Shown here: positions 1-13,100 of the stretch, in pieces
How the letters are laid out: every line of letters starts with the position of its first letter
How positions within the stretch are numbered: the stretch's first letter is position 1
Source: Turnera subulata
Taxonomy: Eukaryota > Streptophyta > Magnoliopsida > Malpighiales > Passifloraceae
Assembly (NCBI GenBank): GCA_028386065.3
Contig: JAKUCV010000920.1
Span: 51,337 to 115,336 of the forward strand
Length of the DNA: 64,000 bases
Direction of reading: 5' to 3'
Translations under genes and position numbers: made by a program
Notes under the pieces: generated by a model
What the model was told of the DNA's origin: nothing
The model's input: only the letters and a program-made list of their open reading frames with translations
Databases searched by the model: none

Positions 1-170
1 ATAGTAAAAGAGGCAAGCATCACCCTTCACACTAAGGTGACAAAATAGGCCTCGCATCTTGGTCATACAACCAATATTCGAGCCTGTCGACATCCTTCAC
101 TTGATGGGGTAACCTGCTGGCGATGCCGAAGGCTCCCAAGGATCCCCGAAAGGTATTGGCACCACCACAT

Positions 171-1298
171 CTATTCCATCATTATAGCACTCCCCATTCC
201 CGTGCGCCTTGACCCAATCATCCGCAGAGGCATAGTATTGTACCGGAGTGGATCGCGCCAGCCTTTTCCATGATGGTTTGGAAGTTGAGGTATGCACGGT
301 GTATTGCTGCCCAACTCCTCCACAATCTCAGCCACAGTCTGAATTACGGTTGCATGGTGTTTTCGAACTGAATCATGAACGGGTGATGAGGGATCTAGAC
401 CAACTTTCCTCTTCTGTTGACTATTACCCAGTTCAGAGGCAGTAGAGGGTACCGTCTTACCCCTCAGAGCTTCTGATTCAGCGGCTGCTTGAGAATCCTC
501 AACCTCTTTCGGGGCTCTAAGAATTGTCTTTGCAAAAGATTTCTGCCCGGGGTAAAGCTTGCCGTAAACTTTTTTGGCGCGCATCCAAGGACCGTAGCTG
601 TCTCCCTCAGGCAATTCCTTGCCCTCATTTGTGCGTTAAGCTCTCTTGCACTTGTATGTGGCATACGAAATCAATCCACACCTGAAATAGAACTCACCCA
701 ATCTCTCATATTTAAACTTAAGCCAGATTTCCTTACCCTTGATGTCTAGGACATGTACTCTAGGCCGTAAAGGCTGAGCAACGTCAAATTCGATCCTTGC
801 CCTGACAAAACCCTGCCAACCTAGCACATTTTCGAGAGAGTGTTCATAATGTAGAAAAATAGGGAAAGCATCTCCCAATCGAACAATCTTGGCCCTAGTA
901 AGTAGTTCCGAGGGAATGTCATGAATTTGTACCCAGAAGTGGGATAGTCTAAAGGGTACCTGGCCTAAGATGAAATTTTCGGTCCAAGGCTTAAGACAGA
1001 AGTGCAGGTTTGAAACCAACCAAGGATATCCCTTTAAGACATGCTTGCAATCTTCCTCATGCTCAAAGCCAATCAAGACTATATTATTGGGTTTAGGAAT
1101 TACCCGAAATTTTCCTTTGATGTACCAAATCTCATTTATCTGGTTGTAAATCTGGCTAGGAGTGAGTCTCCTCTCAGCGAATACTTTACTGGCCACGTAA
1201 GTCCGTGCTACTAGAGCACCCAAGCTTGTTTCTTCAGGGAGATCGAGCTGTTCTTGAGACGCGCCAAGATCTATTACCAGATGAGTTGAACTAGACAT
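171..1298 (-). pseudogene. LINE-type ORF1 (DUF4283 / zinc-knuckle protein), one in-frame stop
   Basis: Reverse-strand frame starting with ATG at 1298. It encodes a DUF4283-like domain (residues about 40-190; visible blocks include VLIGFEHEEDCKHVLKGYPW, FWVQIHDIPSELLT and WLKFKYERLGEFYFRCG), then a decayed zinc knuckle. The same frame is interrupted by one TAA at 636-638 and continues through GPWMRAKK, a motif usual just after the knuckle in this family, to a stop at 171. Such proteins are the first ORF of plant L1-like LINEs and bind RNA. ORF2 would lie left of the window. Expected knuckle residues have been lost, so this copy is dead. A host DUF4283 gene is less likely given the transposon-rich setting. 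Confidence 0.75.
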
Positions 1299-1570
1299 AC
1301 TCGTTGTTTATAATCGAAACAGTGACTTGAAATTCCCCCGAAATTCCCCCAAAATTCACTCATACTCGGGAAAACAGGTAGGGAGGGGAGAGGATATGAA
1401 TTGAAATAAACACTAAGATAGTAGCAGTGCGAAGAAGATTAACGGGGGTTGAGAGACGGGGCGACAGGCGGTGGCGAGAAAAGAGATGGAGAGACTAGGG
1501 TTGAGAGTATTTTCACGGCGGTTTAAATGGTTTTTTGGGTTAACGTAAAATAAAATCCTTTTATGAGAAG

Positions 1571-4298
1571 TGTAACAGCCCAGGTAAAAATTTCATTTTT
1601 ACCGGGACTGTTTAAGTTAATGTACAGTAAATTACCATTGATTTTTAATCTTGGGTAATTAAATTATGGTAAATCGAGCCTTGAATTCTGAAACCAAGCA
1701 TAGTCCTACGCTCGGGATTTTTCTGCGGATTTTACGGACCAAGTTGGGATTTTTCCGGGTCCGGGAATCTTCGGAAAAAGCCGGGTTTATTCTCGAATTA
1801 TCGGACCAGAAATAAGATAAGTGGGTATACTGGATATTTTCTGGTCCAGGTGGGCCACACTTCACATGCAGCATAGTAACTGCATAATTGAAGTTCAATT
1901 ATTCAGCCGCCAATTCCTATTCAGCCTGTGACTTATCAATAACTATGTTGTCTATAAAATTATTCTTCATCTGCCACTCTATGCACGCCATCACCAACTT
2001 CACCTTCTCTTCCTTCCCTGCAAATCACTTCCTACAATTCTTTTGAAAGGAAAAAAAAAAAAAACAAAACAAACAACAAACACAACACACATCAGCCCAC
2101 ACGCCGTCGTTTTATCCACAAACCCCACCCCCATTTATTTTTCCTTTTCTTTTCCTTCACTGCCGCCACCGGTCACCTCCCCACTGCCGCCGCCCAACAC
2201 CACCACCTACACCCTCCTCCCCTCTCCTTCCTCTCTTCCTCGCCGGCCGCCCTCCCTGCAAAACGCCTCGCCGCCGCCCTCTTCTCCTTCTCCACCGCGA
2301 CCGGCCACCCCTCCTTCCTCCTTTCCTCCTAGTCGCGACAGCAAGCCGTCACTGCCCGAGGAAGACGAGCGGCCTCTGCTCCCCGCGCCGCCTTCCTCCT
2401 GGTGCTCGCCCTCTCCGTCCGTCGCTCGCGCCGTCCCGTCGTTGCAGGTGAGCACGACCCGGTTGGAAGAGGCTCGACCCGGATGTATAGCATGGGTCGC
2501 GGGTCGGGCTGGAGCTTTTGATTTGGATAGTGTTTATGGGCTGGAATCATGGGCTCGCTGGGCCTGGGCGCGGGCCTGTCCACACGGGCCTTGGTCTGCC
2601 TGGGCTTGGCTCTGGGCTTGATGGTTTGGGCTTAGCTTTGGCCCAGCCCGATTTTAAAAAAAAGAAATAGGAAGAAAATAAAATCTGGGAAAGAGAAATA
2701 AAATGGAAGAAAATAAAAATGAGGTTTGGAAAATATATTATGGAATGGAAAATAAATATTATGAGGAGATAATTTTGGGAACTAATATATGGTATGGAAG
2801 AAAAATAATAATTTGAAGAAATAATATTTTGGAAAGTACATACTTATAGAAAAATTATGGAAAGGGTATTATCAAGGTAATAAAATACCGGAATAATACC
2901 CGGGTATAGGGTAAATATAGAATAGTATTTTGGGCACTTGGAAATAAATGGTGAATGATGATAATAATGTAAATTAATCCGGGAGAGTAACCTAGCCGAG
3001 GTTATATTTAATTTACGGTATACAGTATTAGCATGACATTTGCATACCATCTTATATGTGCATATTATTGATTGATATAGGAGTTGATAACGAACCATTT
3101 GCTGAGGAACCGGACTTGGAACTTGCTGAACAATTTCATAGTTGATATCGGCTAAGGTGAGGATGGATAACCCTTGTTATGTTGCCTGTAATACTTTGTG
3201 TGCCTTGTTGTTCGATTGAACAGCTGAATTGCTGATTGTTGGTTGAATACCTGTTGTGAATATTATTGTTACTTTGGACTGTGGTATTGATTCTGTGGAT
3301 ATTATGCTGAGATTGATGTTGAACTATTGACTGTGGAAATTGTGAAAAAGAAATTGGAATTGGAATTGGAATTGATTTGAGATGTTGATATAATTGTCAT
3401 GTGGAAAGTAGCGGTACGACCCGATGGTTTGAAAATTAGTTCTGGGATGCTATGGTCGGTTTTTGGTTTGGTTGGCCCGTCATACCTGTGGTTAGGGTAT
3501 ACCGAATACCCAGTGGCTCGGATATGCCGAATATCCGCGGTGGCTCGGATATGCCGAATATCCGCAGTGGCTCAGATATGCCGAATATCTGGTTGGCATG
3601 ACGTCGCCTGAGGTTGGGGTATACCGAATACCCAGTGGCTCGGATATGCCGAATATCCGCGGTGGCTCGGGTATGCCGAATATCCGGTTGATCTGATATG
3701 TGGATTGGTTCTTGACCTAGCATCCGGAATTAATTGATTACCAGGTACGACCCTAGCTTGTCCAGTGACGGGGGCCCGGAAGATAAAATTGATAATAATA
3801 ATTAAGCATTCTTTTGGCCTTGGTTCAGTTGTTGATATGTTGTTGCTTATCTGTGTTTGCTTTTAAGTATTACGGTTGCTTGCATATCACTGTTTATCCT
3901 TGGTCGGTGAGCACTTCGGACTCACCCCTCGCCTGCGGGGTTTCATCCCGTAGGATAAGCTGTTTCCGTAGTTCAGGTACGACGTTCGTTGGCTGCTGCT
4001 TTCTTCTCCACCTGACTCCGGATCCATACCACCGTTGCACGTGCATAAGTCTTCCGCTGCTATTCTATTGCTTATGTTGCTGTATTGCTGAATTCCTGTG
4101 ATATGTATATTACTGATACTATCTGCTGCTGCTGAGAGCACTGTGTTGGGTGTGAATAATGGTCCCCGACTGTGGGTGACAGTTGTATTGATAGTTGTTA
4201 TTGTATGATATTTGTACGTTGTACTGTCTGTTCTATCATTGTGAATAGTTTCGGCACGTGTTTACTGTGTTACGGTAAATACGGGTCGGGGCGCTTCA
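1571..4298 (+). mobile_element. Solo LTR of a long-LTR retrotransposon, with 5-bp TSD
   Basis: The sequence opens TGTAACAGCCCAGG and closes GGGTCGGGGCGCTTCA, a terminal pattern common in plant Ty3-type LTRs. It is flanked by a perfect 5-bp direct repeat AGAAG (1566-1570 and 4299-4303). No internal region or second LTR is attached, so it is a solo LTR left by LTR-LTR recombination. A TATA-like TATAAAAT lies at 1953-1960, followed by a C/CT-rich stretch (2100-2450) whose translation is only low-complexity Pro/Ser. A related copy lies in the opposite orientation from 63044 to the window end. That copy matches at the terminus, at the block near 3900-3960, and in the minisatellite. Length is 2,728 bp. 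The Tekay/Tat-type assignment is inference. Confidence 0.85.
3490..3688 (+). repeat. 27-bp palindrome-containing minisatellite inside the solo LTR
   Basis: About seven degenerate tandem units of roughly 27 bp, built on GGTGGCTCGGATATGCCGAA plus TATCCGC. Each contains the inverted repeat CGGATAT...ATATCCG, so single units can fold into hairpins. A variant unit with GGTATACCGAATACCC recurs twice, so there is also a higher-order repeat of about 115 bp. The same array occurs in reverse in the second LTR copy (63815-64000), so it belongs to the LTR family rather than this locus. Confidence 0.85.
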
Positions 4299-5687
4299 AG
4301 AAGAATGAAAGAGAGGGTAGAATTTTGTATTCCCTTCACTTGTTTGGAATGATGGAGAGAATGATAAAAATATAAAGGATGTTAAATGCATAAATTTAAA
4401 AAATTATCTATAAATCCTTATGTAAAATTAAATAATGTCTTAATTAAGGGATAAAATAGTCAATATTATAAAAAGGTGAAATTTTTCCACTCATTTCTCT
4501 CCCATTCTCCCCCATTTGGAGAGATTGGTGGGTTTGGGAGAAAATTTTCTCTTCAAATTCTTTCTCTCCTTCATTCTCTCCATTTCCCAAACGAGAGAAT
4601 GGGTGTTTATTCCCCTCATTTCTCCCATCCCATTCTTTCTCCTCGCTTGCCTCTCTTCCCAAACTGAGCCTACCAGTCTTCAATAATTTTATGCATTCTT
4701 ATGGCCCATACTTCCATCATTAAACAAATTTTATTGGGTTTTGGGATTTATGATATCCCATACTTTAGTTTGTAACATCCTTATAAACCTACTTCTCTTA
4801 GTCACGATCATGTATTTTGAAGTTTCTAATGTGTTTCAATCATATATTACAAAGCTTTTATCTCTCTGTTGCAGAACATACTTCTTTTTTGAGATTTGTG
4901 GAGCCTCAATATGTCTCTATTCCTTTAAAAATATTACAAATCTCAAATATCAACCTCAAGCTATTGGATTAGCAATTATGGAATTTTTGACATTTTATCT
5001 TGTAATAAATTTTAATGCTTTTGTGTTTATCTTGGCTGATGTGTTGATATATCTCTATGTATTGTTTTCAAAATGGAATCTACCTTCTGTTTATCAAAAA
5101 AAAATTGTCGTGTCGTCCTCTAAATGATGTTAAAAATTATGTGACACCACGTCATATAGCATGCCTGCCCTAGTGCTCGAGATATTATTGGAACTAAAAT
5201 TTAGGTGGCAAATTGTCAAAAAAACAAAGTTGGGTGGTGATTTGTTTTGATACTAAATGCACAGGTGTAAAATGTAATTAACCCTGCTGCCATCCCAATC
5301 ATATTGCCGTTTGTAATCCAAACAAGAGCCCCCATGCTTCGCCTATGCTCCCTCATGCATGGGCTATTCTACTGGAAAAAAACCCAGGGAAATTAGAAGC
5401 AAACCTTTAGCTGCAGGCCTCAAAATTCTTGCAGATTTTGCTAAAAAATCTGCCTGCGGCTCTGTTTGATTTCATAATTACAAAATAAACTATATACAAA
5501 GGACTCTTATTCTCACATTCATCTTTTAAACCACCCAGGTGAGGCATTGCCATACATAAACCATAGCGGAGCATCACGCAATGAGCCAGCTTGAAATCCA
5601 GATTCTGCTGCAGCTCCGTTAACAACCTTGTAGCCCAATTCATAATCTTTGTCGGATGAATCGATTGAGACGTTTTCAAATAAAGCC
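4299..5687. other. Gene-free stretch, possible decayed MITE at 4341-4592
   Basis: No coding region is recognisable. A loose inverted repeat pairs GTTTGGAATGATGGAGAGAA (from about 4341) with TCATTCTCTCCATTTCCCAA (from about 4572), surrounded by CT-rich sequence, which suggests an old foldback element. From 4681 on the DNA is AT-rich. A reverse-strand frame at 5407-5679 (90 aa) is unlike any family I recognise. Confidence 0.35.
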
Positions 5688-5736
5688 CTGTTCCTGCACT
5701 TCTATATTCTCAACATATATAGAAATGCAGGAACAG
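5688..5736 (+). other. Short near-perfect hairpin
   Basis: The arms CTGTTCCTGCACTTCTATAT and ATATAGAAATGCAGGAACAG pair over 20 bp with one mismatch across a loop of about 9 nt. The hairpin is followed by two 23-bp direct repeats (5737-5759 and 5803-5825) containing GAAGCCATTCTATGATTC. It is too short for a typical plant miRNA precursor, and could be the end of a small foldback element. Confidence 0.55.
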
Positions 5737-6837
5737 AGAAGCCATTCTATGATTCTTTCATGAGGGAAATATTCCAAAATAAAATCATCAACCCCCCAAA
5801 CAAGAAGCCATTCTATGATTCTTTCCCACCACGGCTAAAACTCCGAAAACCATCCTCCAAATCCAAAAGGAACATATACAAAACCAAGTTGTCTTTGAAT
5901 GGCTACAGAAAAATAACATATGCTGCAACGATCCATCCTCAATTCAGGTACCGAATTAAATTGAAGTATTTAGCAATTCCAGTATCGAATTCAATATGAA
6001 AATTATCTTTTACGAGGATTTTGTAGGTACTGGATGAGACTGGGCAATGTTTTATATTTTGGCATGCTATGCTATATATACCAAAAAAAACCCTTCTCAT
6101 CTCTTATTTAAATGCATTAAGAATTTGTTTGCACTCTTTTGGAGAATCAGCATCCAACATGAGACCTGCTGGCAAAGAAAGCAATTCGGGTTGAAGATGA
6201 GCTTCAACTACTACATTTTGTATGGTATAGCTGTTAGCTTATGCATGAGGATCTGTTAATAGGCAGTCCTAGATGCTGGAGCACAAGGTCATATAGCACG
6301 GCTTAAATTAAATCACTGTGGTCCATCTCCTAAACTCCCCCAATTTCACAGTCTAAATCCTTGCTCCGGTTTCTTGCCTTCTCCAAGCAAGTGTCTTTCC
6401 GATAATCATAAATTTTAACACGTGGCCATAGATGAATGGGTAGATAAATTGCGTGATTTGGGTAGAAGTATTTTGCACCACGGATGACAGAACCTTTATT
6501 ACAAACTTTTATTTTGGCAGGGTCGCGTTATTTGTTTCCATGGCCACAAATATTGTGGAGAAACTGGAAATTTCCAAGTCAGCTGACTTTTAAGCTTCTG
6601 TGTCAAAAAATAATGGAAATAAAATACCACACCATTTTTTTTTTGATACAACAAATACCATACCATTCCCTGCAATATTTCTGTACCAGTCGACCGATTG
6701 CTTCTTGTGTTTCTAATTTTAAAAGAAACGGTATGTCCTTGTATATCCCCTAATTTTGAAACACAAACGAGAATACCCCCTTCCTTTATAAATTGATATT
6801 CTCTTTTCAACGACAAAACAACACCTTAGTCTAAATT

Positions 6838-7192
6838 AGGGGTGTAAACAAGCCGAGCCAGTTCGTGAGCTGTTCGAGATCGGTTCGGTGAAAGTTCGTA
6901 TTCGGCTCGACATTATCGAGCTCGAGCCGAATTCGAGCCGAGCTTTTATATCAAACGAGCCGAGCTCGAGCTTGGTAGTATTTGGCTCGCTAAGCTCGCG
7001 AGCTTTATCGAGTCTTATCAAATTAGTATATTTTACCGAGCCTTGTCAAATTAAATAAACATTTTTTTTTCGAGCCGAGCCGAGCCCATACTTTGAAGCT
7101 CGGTCGAGCTTGAGCCGAACTCGAGCTCAATAATTTTTTTTCGAGGTCGAGCCGAGCCTACCTATATTCGGGCTCGGCTCGATTACACCCCT
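6838..7192. mobile_element. GAGC-rich Mutator-like MITE, copy 1
   Basis: The termini AGGGGTGTAAAC and a slightly diverged inverse, GATTACACCCCT, bound 355 bp made largely of degenerate GAGCCGAGC / GCTCGAGC words. A perfect 10-bp direct repeat AGTCTAAATT flanks it (6828-6837 and 7193-7202). TSDs of 9-10 bp point to Mutator-type mobilisation. Related elements lie at 57850-58699 and, more decayed, at 52890-53546. No transposase is encoded, so it is non-autonomous. Confidence 0.8.
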
Positions 7193-7575
7193 AGTCTAAA
7201 TTCACAGACTTAATTCCAACATCGTCCCACTTGAAGAGGTAGTATAAAATTGGTATAAATTCTTTTTACTGAATATGATCAACACATACTAAATCATACT
7301 GATTTACTGTTTGAGTTAAAAAAAAATATTGATGTATGGCCAATTTTACAAGTAACCCTCCAATTTATAATGGACAAGACCAACATGAAAACTGATTCCT
7401 TGAAAATTACTCACAATTTTTAAACTCAAACCACCCTCAATTTTATTATTAGGATTGAACCTATAATTCCTTAAATGAAAATAATTTTGTAAAAAAATAT
7501 CACAAGTAGCGTTGGTGGGGTGCAATTTTTTTGAAACGATATCACCCATCGTCTTTCTTGGTGGTATTTTTTATA

Positions 7576-8783
7576 GGTGAATGATTCGGTGCTACCCCTT
7601 AATGGGTATGCACCCATGCATACCCCATGTGTCGCGTTTTGATAGGCCCATGTGTCATTTTTTTTCCACCTTGAAAAATTTAAAATCATTTTAGATAAAT
7701 ATATTTTTCTTTTTATTAGGCCCCTGATTTTTTTAACATTGTAAAATATACCCTCATATACTCATATATTCTTCCCAGTTTGATAACATAATAACTCTAT
7801 TGATTTGAAAACAAGTCACAATTTAAATAAATAGAAAACACATATCGGCCGGTTCCTCATAGAAATAAAAAAATAAAAGAAAACATTACTACTTAAACCA
7901 TAATTTTTTCTCCAGTTATTGAAATCCCCAATACCCCCCAATCCCTCAACCCCTAACCACCCAATCTGATAACAGAACAAACTGCGTTACTTTTTTACTC
8001 AATTATAACAAATTTAAAATCCTCAATACCTAATTCCCCAATCCCCTCTCCTCCCTTCTCTTCAATCTCCTCCTTTCTCATCCGATAAGGTGATATGTTT
8101 TTCTCATTGATACCTGGGATTGTATGAATTCTCCTGTCAAAGAATTGCTATTGTGATCCGCCACAAGCACTACCTTCTCAGGGATTTGATGATTTTGCAA
8201 CTTGGTTCGATTGGGTGATTATACTCCTAGGCTTTTGTGGGGATTATCCATGGGATATACAGCATTCACTACTGGGAAACCATGGTGGTTTGGTGGTTTA
8301 TTCAAATGGTTGAAAGAAAGCAAAAGACTAGAAGACCAAACGCAAGAATCAAGACGTAGAAGAAGAAGCAACTTGCCCAGAATTCGAATAATGCCACAAT
8401 TGCTTTTCTCAAAATCAAACTGTAAAAAATAATTGGGAATGGGGCATTAGAGATTTTAAATTTGTTATAACTGGGAAAAAAATAATGGATTAATTTTAGT
8501 CATGATTTTTGAAAATTTTTCTTTTAACGAGAAGGCAATATGTTTTTCTTTTCTATTTTAAATCGTAATGTTTTTTTATTTAACAAAAGTTGGTTTCGAT
8601 GTTAGGGTGTATTTAATAATTTTTTAAAAAATCAGGGGCCTAATAAAAAGAAAAATATATTTATCTAAAAAGATTTTAAATTTTACAAGGTGGAAAAAAT
8701 ATGACACATGGCCCTATTAAAGCGCGACACATGGGGTATGCATGGGTGCATACCCATTAAGGGGCAGCACCGAATCATTCACC
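7576..8783. mobile_element. Mutator-like long-TIR element, 1.2 kb, perfect 9-bp TSD
   Basis: Terminal inverted repeats of about 170 bp at roughly 90% identity (7576-7745 and 8614-8783) start GGTGAATGATTCGGTGCT. The 9-bp TSD TTTTTTATA is perfect (7567-7575 and 8784-8792). Weaker inverted similarity continues inward: AACAAATTTAAAATC near 8007 pairs with GATTTTAAATTTGTT near 8452. The middle encodes only a 76-codon frame (8202-8432), with no transposase motif and no recognisable captured gene. High arm identity suggests fairly recent mobility by a transposase supplied in trans. Confidence 0.85.
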
Positions 8784-10173
8784 TTTTTTATAACCATTAT
8801 AAAAGCTGATTGAGTCCGGTTATATGTCCTGACCTTGGACTTGGACTAAGAGAATCTTGCCTTGTGACAAAAAAAAAAAAGAATCTTGCCTTAACTTAAT
8901 TTTTTTTTTTAAAAAAAAGATTAGAAAAGATATGTCTTCATAGTGTAACGAATTACGTCCAAAATTCTTCACTCTCAAACTTTTTTGCTCTCTAACAAAT
9001 TGCAAGTTGTAAAAATTATTTTAGTGATCTCGAAGTAGATAAGATATCAAAACGAAAAGAAGTAGATAAGATGTAATCTCCAAATAGGATAGAAACTCTA
9101 TAATTCTTGCATCTCTCACGACACCTATACAAATTCCTGAAAACACAAAGAAAAACTTATCAATGTGATAAATAACAAAACCTAATAATACAAATTAAAG
9201 CCCATTAATTATGAAATGCATGTATGATTCATTCTCAAAAAAGAAAAATGCACGTATGATAAAAACAAGACCAGCTTGTATATATTATTTTGTGCATTTT
9301 TCTTTTGGTTACCAATCCGAGTTTCTTTTAGCTCTTCAAGTTCAAACTAGGGCAGTGTTATTTAAGCTACCTTTCATAGGTTATTTTGTTGTTATTTGCG
9401 CTGTATATCTATATTTTTCTTTATTTCTGATCGAGATTATAAAGCTCTGTTAGGATTTGAACAGTTTATTTTATGTAAAAAAGATAATATTAGGAAGTTG
9501 ATGGAGAGGGAGGAGGTTTCTGAGAAAAAAAAAAAAAACGGACTAAGAAGAAAAAGAAAGAAAAAGAAGAAGGAAGTGGCTACATTTGTGCCAGCAATAT
9601 TTTGATTTTTGACCTTATCCTCCCTTCAAAAAACATTTTTGTGGCAAGCGTGATTATAAATTGATAATACGAGCCGAAATCATTGACAATAACCTATCAA
9701 CACTATATAACGACAGCCATTTGAAAGGAGAAGGCAGAGAAAAGCCAAAATGATTTTAACCTTAAAAAAATATATAAGGCCAAAAAACATAAAAGAAGGA
9801 ATTTTGTTGATTGAAGAAATAAATTTCTGATGGACGATGTTTTTTTAAACTTTTGTGTAACATTTTATAGAAAAAGGGAAAATAAGATAGAATAAAACTA
9901 CTCCCCAACACACAACCTCATACAATCTTTACATGGCCTAGTAATAGAGCTCCTCCACGGATAGCCAGATACTCTTTCTCTGTGTGTTGTCTTCACAGAG
10001 ACAAGAGTCCCTTAACCGCCAAACTCCCAAGACATAAACTCTAGCACTTTCCCTGAAAAAGGATTATTAGTTTAGTACAACTAGTACTTGCAATACCCAC
10101 AGGTTCCTCACAATCCCTTCTTTGCCTCTTTTGGTTTTGGTCTTCTTCCACCCATTTCCATACCAACCAGAAC
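8784..10173. other. AT-rich intergenic / 5' region of the ABCF gene
   Basis: No protein-coding region or further mobile element is recognised. A/T homopolymer runs are frequent. The promoter and 5' UTR of the ABCF gene must lie in the right part; ACTATATAACG near 9701 is a possible but distant TATA element, and no single core promoter is convincing. Confidence 0.4.
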
Positions 10174-13100
10174 ATGGACTTATCCACACAGTTCCATCGC
10201 CTCGACCTCCATTCTCCTTTCTTCACCGGCACGTCCCGGAAAACCCTCCTGCGCCACCGTTTCAACAGGAGCAACTCCCTCAGAATCGGCACGGCGGCGC
10301 GTTCTTTTACCCCCGCAAGGTTGAATTCTAGTAAAGTCAGAGCGCAGTCATCCGCGGCCACCGCAGAATCATCGGTTGCCGAACCTAAGACTGCTGATGA
10401 TATTGAGTCATTGTTTTCGAGCAATTCCGAGGAGGATTCGCGGAAGAAGGGAGCCGGTAAGCAGTCGAGCAGCGCGATATCCTCCGGGGTGAAGCTCGAA
10501 AACATCAGCAAGAGCTACAAGGGGGTGACTGTGTTGAAGGACGTGAGCTGGGAAGTCAAGAAAGGGGAGAAAGTGGGGTTAGTGGGTGTGAACGGTGCGG
10601 GTAAGACGACCCAGTTGAGAATTATCACGGGAGAGGAAGAACCCGATTCGGGCACTGTTATAAAGGCCAAACCCAACATGAAAATCGCGTTCTTGACCCA
10701 AGAATTCGAGGTTTCCCTGAGCAGGACTGTGAGAGAGGAGTTCTTGAGTGCTTTTAAGGAGGAAATGGAGATTGCCGGCCGCCTGGAGAAGGTGCAGAAG
10801 GCGATAGAGGGGTCTGTGGAGGACTTGGAGCTGATGGGGAGGTTATTGGATGAGTTTGATTTGTTGCAGAGGAGAGCACAGTCTGTGGACTTGGATGAGG
10901 TGGATGCTAAGGTCAGTAAGTTGATGCCTGAGCTTGGATTTTCCCCTGATGACTCTGACCGCTTGGTGGCTTCCTTCAGCAGTGGCTGGCAGATGAGGAT
11001 GTCGCTTGGCAAGATATTGTTGCAGGTGCGTAGAATGTGGTCTTCTTGGTTTTTGATGTGGTGTCAATCGTAGTGTTGAAATGCAATGCCTTTACTTGAT
11101 TTAGTTGTCCTGATCACTTATTTTTGTCACTAGAACTAGGCTAACATCTGTTTTACATTTGAATTTGAGGTCTAATTGGTTGATTGCACGCATCCACTCC
11201 ATGTAAATGGCACTTCTGGTTGATGGTTTGACTTACCTGTGGAAGTTAAAATTTTGCAGCAACCAGATTTATTGCTTCTGGATGAACCCACAAACCACCT
11301 TGACCTTGACACTATAGAATGGCTGGAAGGTTATCTTCAGAAGCAAGAAGTGCCAATGGTCATCATTTCTCATGACCGAGCCTTTCTTGATCAACTGTGT
11401 ACCAAAATTGTGGAAACTGAATTGGGCGTGTCCAGGACATTCAAGGGAAATTATTCCCAGTACGTATTGTCAAAGGCAGAATGGATCGAGGTTCAAAATA
11501 CTGCTTGGGAGAAACAACAGAAGGAAATAGAGCAGACAAGAAACTTAATAAGCAGGCTTAGCGCAGGGGTGAACTCAGGCCGTGCTTCATCTGCTGAGAA
11601 GGTACAATGAAATCTAGAAAGCTGTTGCATTTCTTTCATAAGTTCATGGAATAACTTGGTTTACTTATAGTATGTTAAGTATATATTTATGTTGGCTTCT
11701 ATATTGTTAGACAAGTTTGTGCACTCATACATTTCCTGCAGTTTAGTTTTTATTACGGTGCACGTACTCCTGACCATGTTCTTGAATAACACAGGCTAGC
11801 ATACGATTGCCACGTTGCTTTTGTAATTTAGTATATATTATGGAGATAGTAATCAATAAGCGCCTCTGTTGAATTTCAGATTTTCTTGGAAATCAATACA
11901 AGCCAACTCATGCATATGAAATAGAGTGCATCGATATTAACTGCTTTTGGCTGAAAATTTTCACTTTTCCAGTAACATAAGACTGCTTCTTTTTGAGGAA
12001 CAAGCATGTAAGGCTACTCATTGATGATTTTGTAGATGTTCTGAGTTAAACCTTTTATGTTATCAACCATCCCTCAAATTTGTTCTTTAAGAAAGCTTTG
12101 TACTAATGTTTGATTTACTTATAACGTGGTAAGAAATACACTTATCTTTTTGTCCTTGCGGGCATATTTATGGTACTGGAACCTTTAATATCTTTTAGTT
12201 GGTATCCCAGCTTCTATTCTCCCATGATATACTAAAATTCCTGAAATATATACTTTGACTTTTTTGCCCTAATAGAAACTGGAAAAACTTGAAGACGAGG
12301 GTCAGGTAGAGAAGCCATTTCAGCGCAAACAAATGAAGATCAGATTCCCTGAGCGTGGACGAAGTGGAAGATCTGTTCTCGCAATCAAGAATTTGGAATT
12401 TTCCTACGAGGATAAGGTAAGTAGCATCACAGGAAGGAAGAGGTTGCCAAGACTATTGAGATTCCTTTTGCTCAATCGTTTCTTCTGCTGTTTTTTGATA
12501 CTATTCTTCACATGTTTATTATTGTTCAATTCACTTTGTGCACCAGATGCTATTTGATAATGCCAATCTTACAATAGAAAGAGGAGAGAAGCTTGCTATT
12601 ATTGGCCCAAACGGATGTGGCAAAAGCACGTTGCTGAAGATGATTATGGGTTTAGAGAAGCCAACAAGAGGGGAAATTGTGCTTGGGGAGCATAATGTCC
12701 TACCCAACTATTTTGAGCAGAATCAGGTGTGATGCATACTCTTGGCTAGGAGATCTGTCTTTATGTTGATGTGTCTTGCTGTCTTTCATGCTTTTGTTGC
12801 CATTTCCTCTATTAGATAAAGTCTGATAACTGAGTGTGGTGATTTTTCTTTTAGGCTGAGGCATTGGATCTAGGAAAAACTGTTCTTCAGACAGTGGAGG
12901 AAGTTGCTGAGGACTGGAAAATTGATGACATAAAGGGGCTCCTTGGGCGTTGTAATTTCAAAGCTAATATGCTCGATAGAAAGGTTTCCCTTTTAAGTGG
13001 TGGAGAGAAGGTAAACGAAACTGATATTCCTCTGTACAAACATTAAATTGCTATTCTTACCATTAGGACATGCTTTTAAATTTAGACTTCGTTAATTTTA

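Noticed and set aside
2043..2621. 192-codon frame rich in Pro and Ser
   Set aside because: It lies wholly inside the solo LTR, is compositionally driven by CCN/TCN repeats and has no domain. Not a gene.
5688..5736. MicroRNA gene
   Set aside because: The foldback is only 49 nt with a 9-nt loop, shorter than plant precursors, and matches no conserved miRNA I know; reported as a hairpin only.
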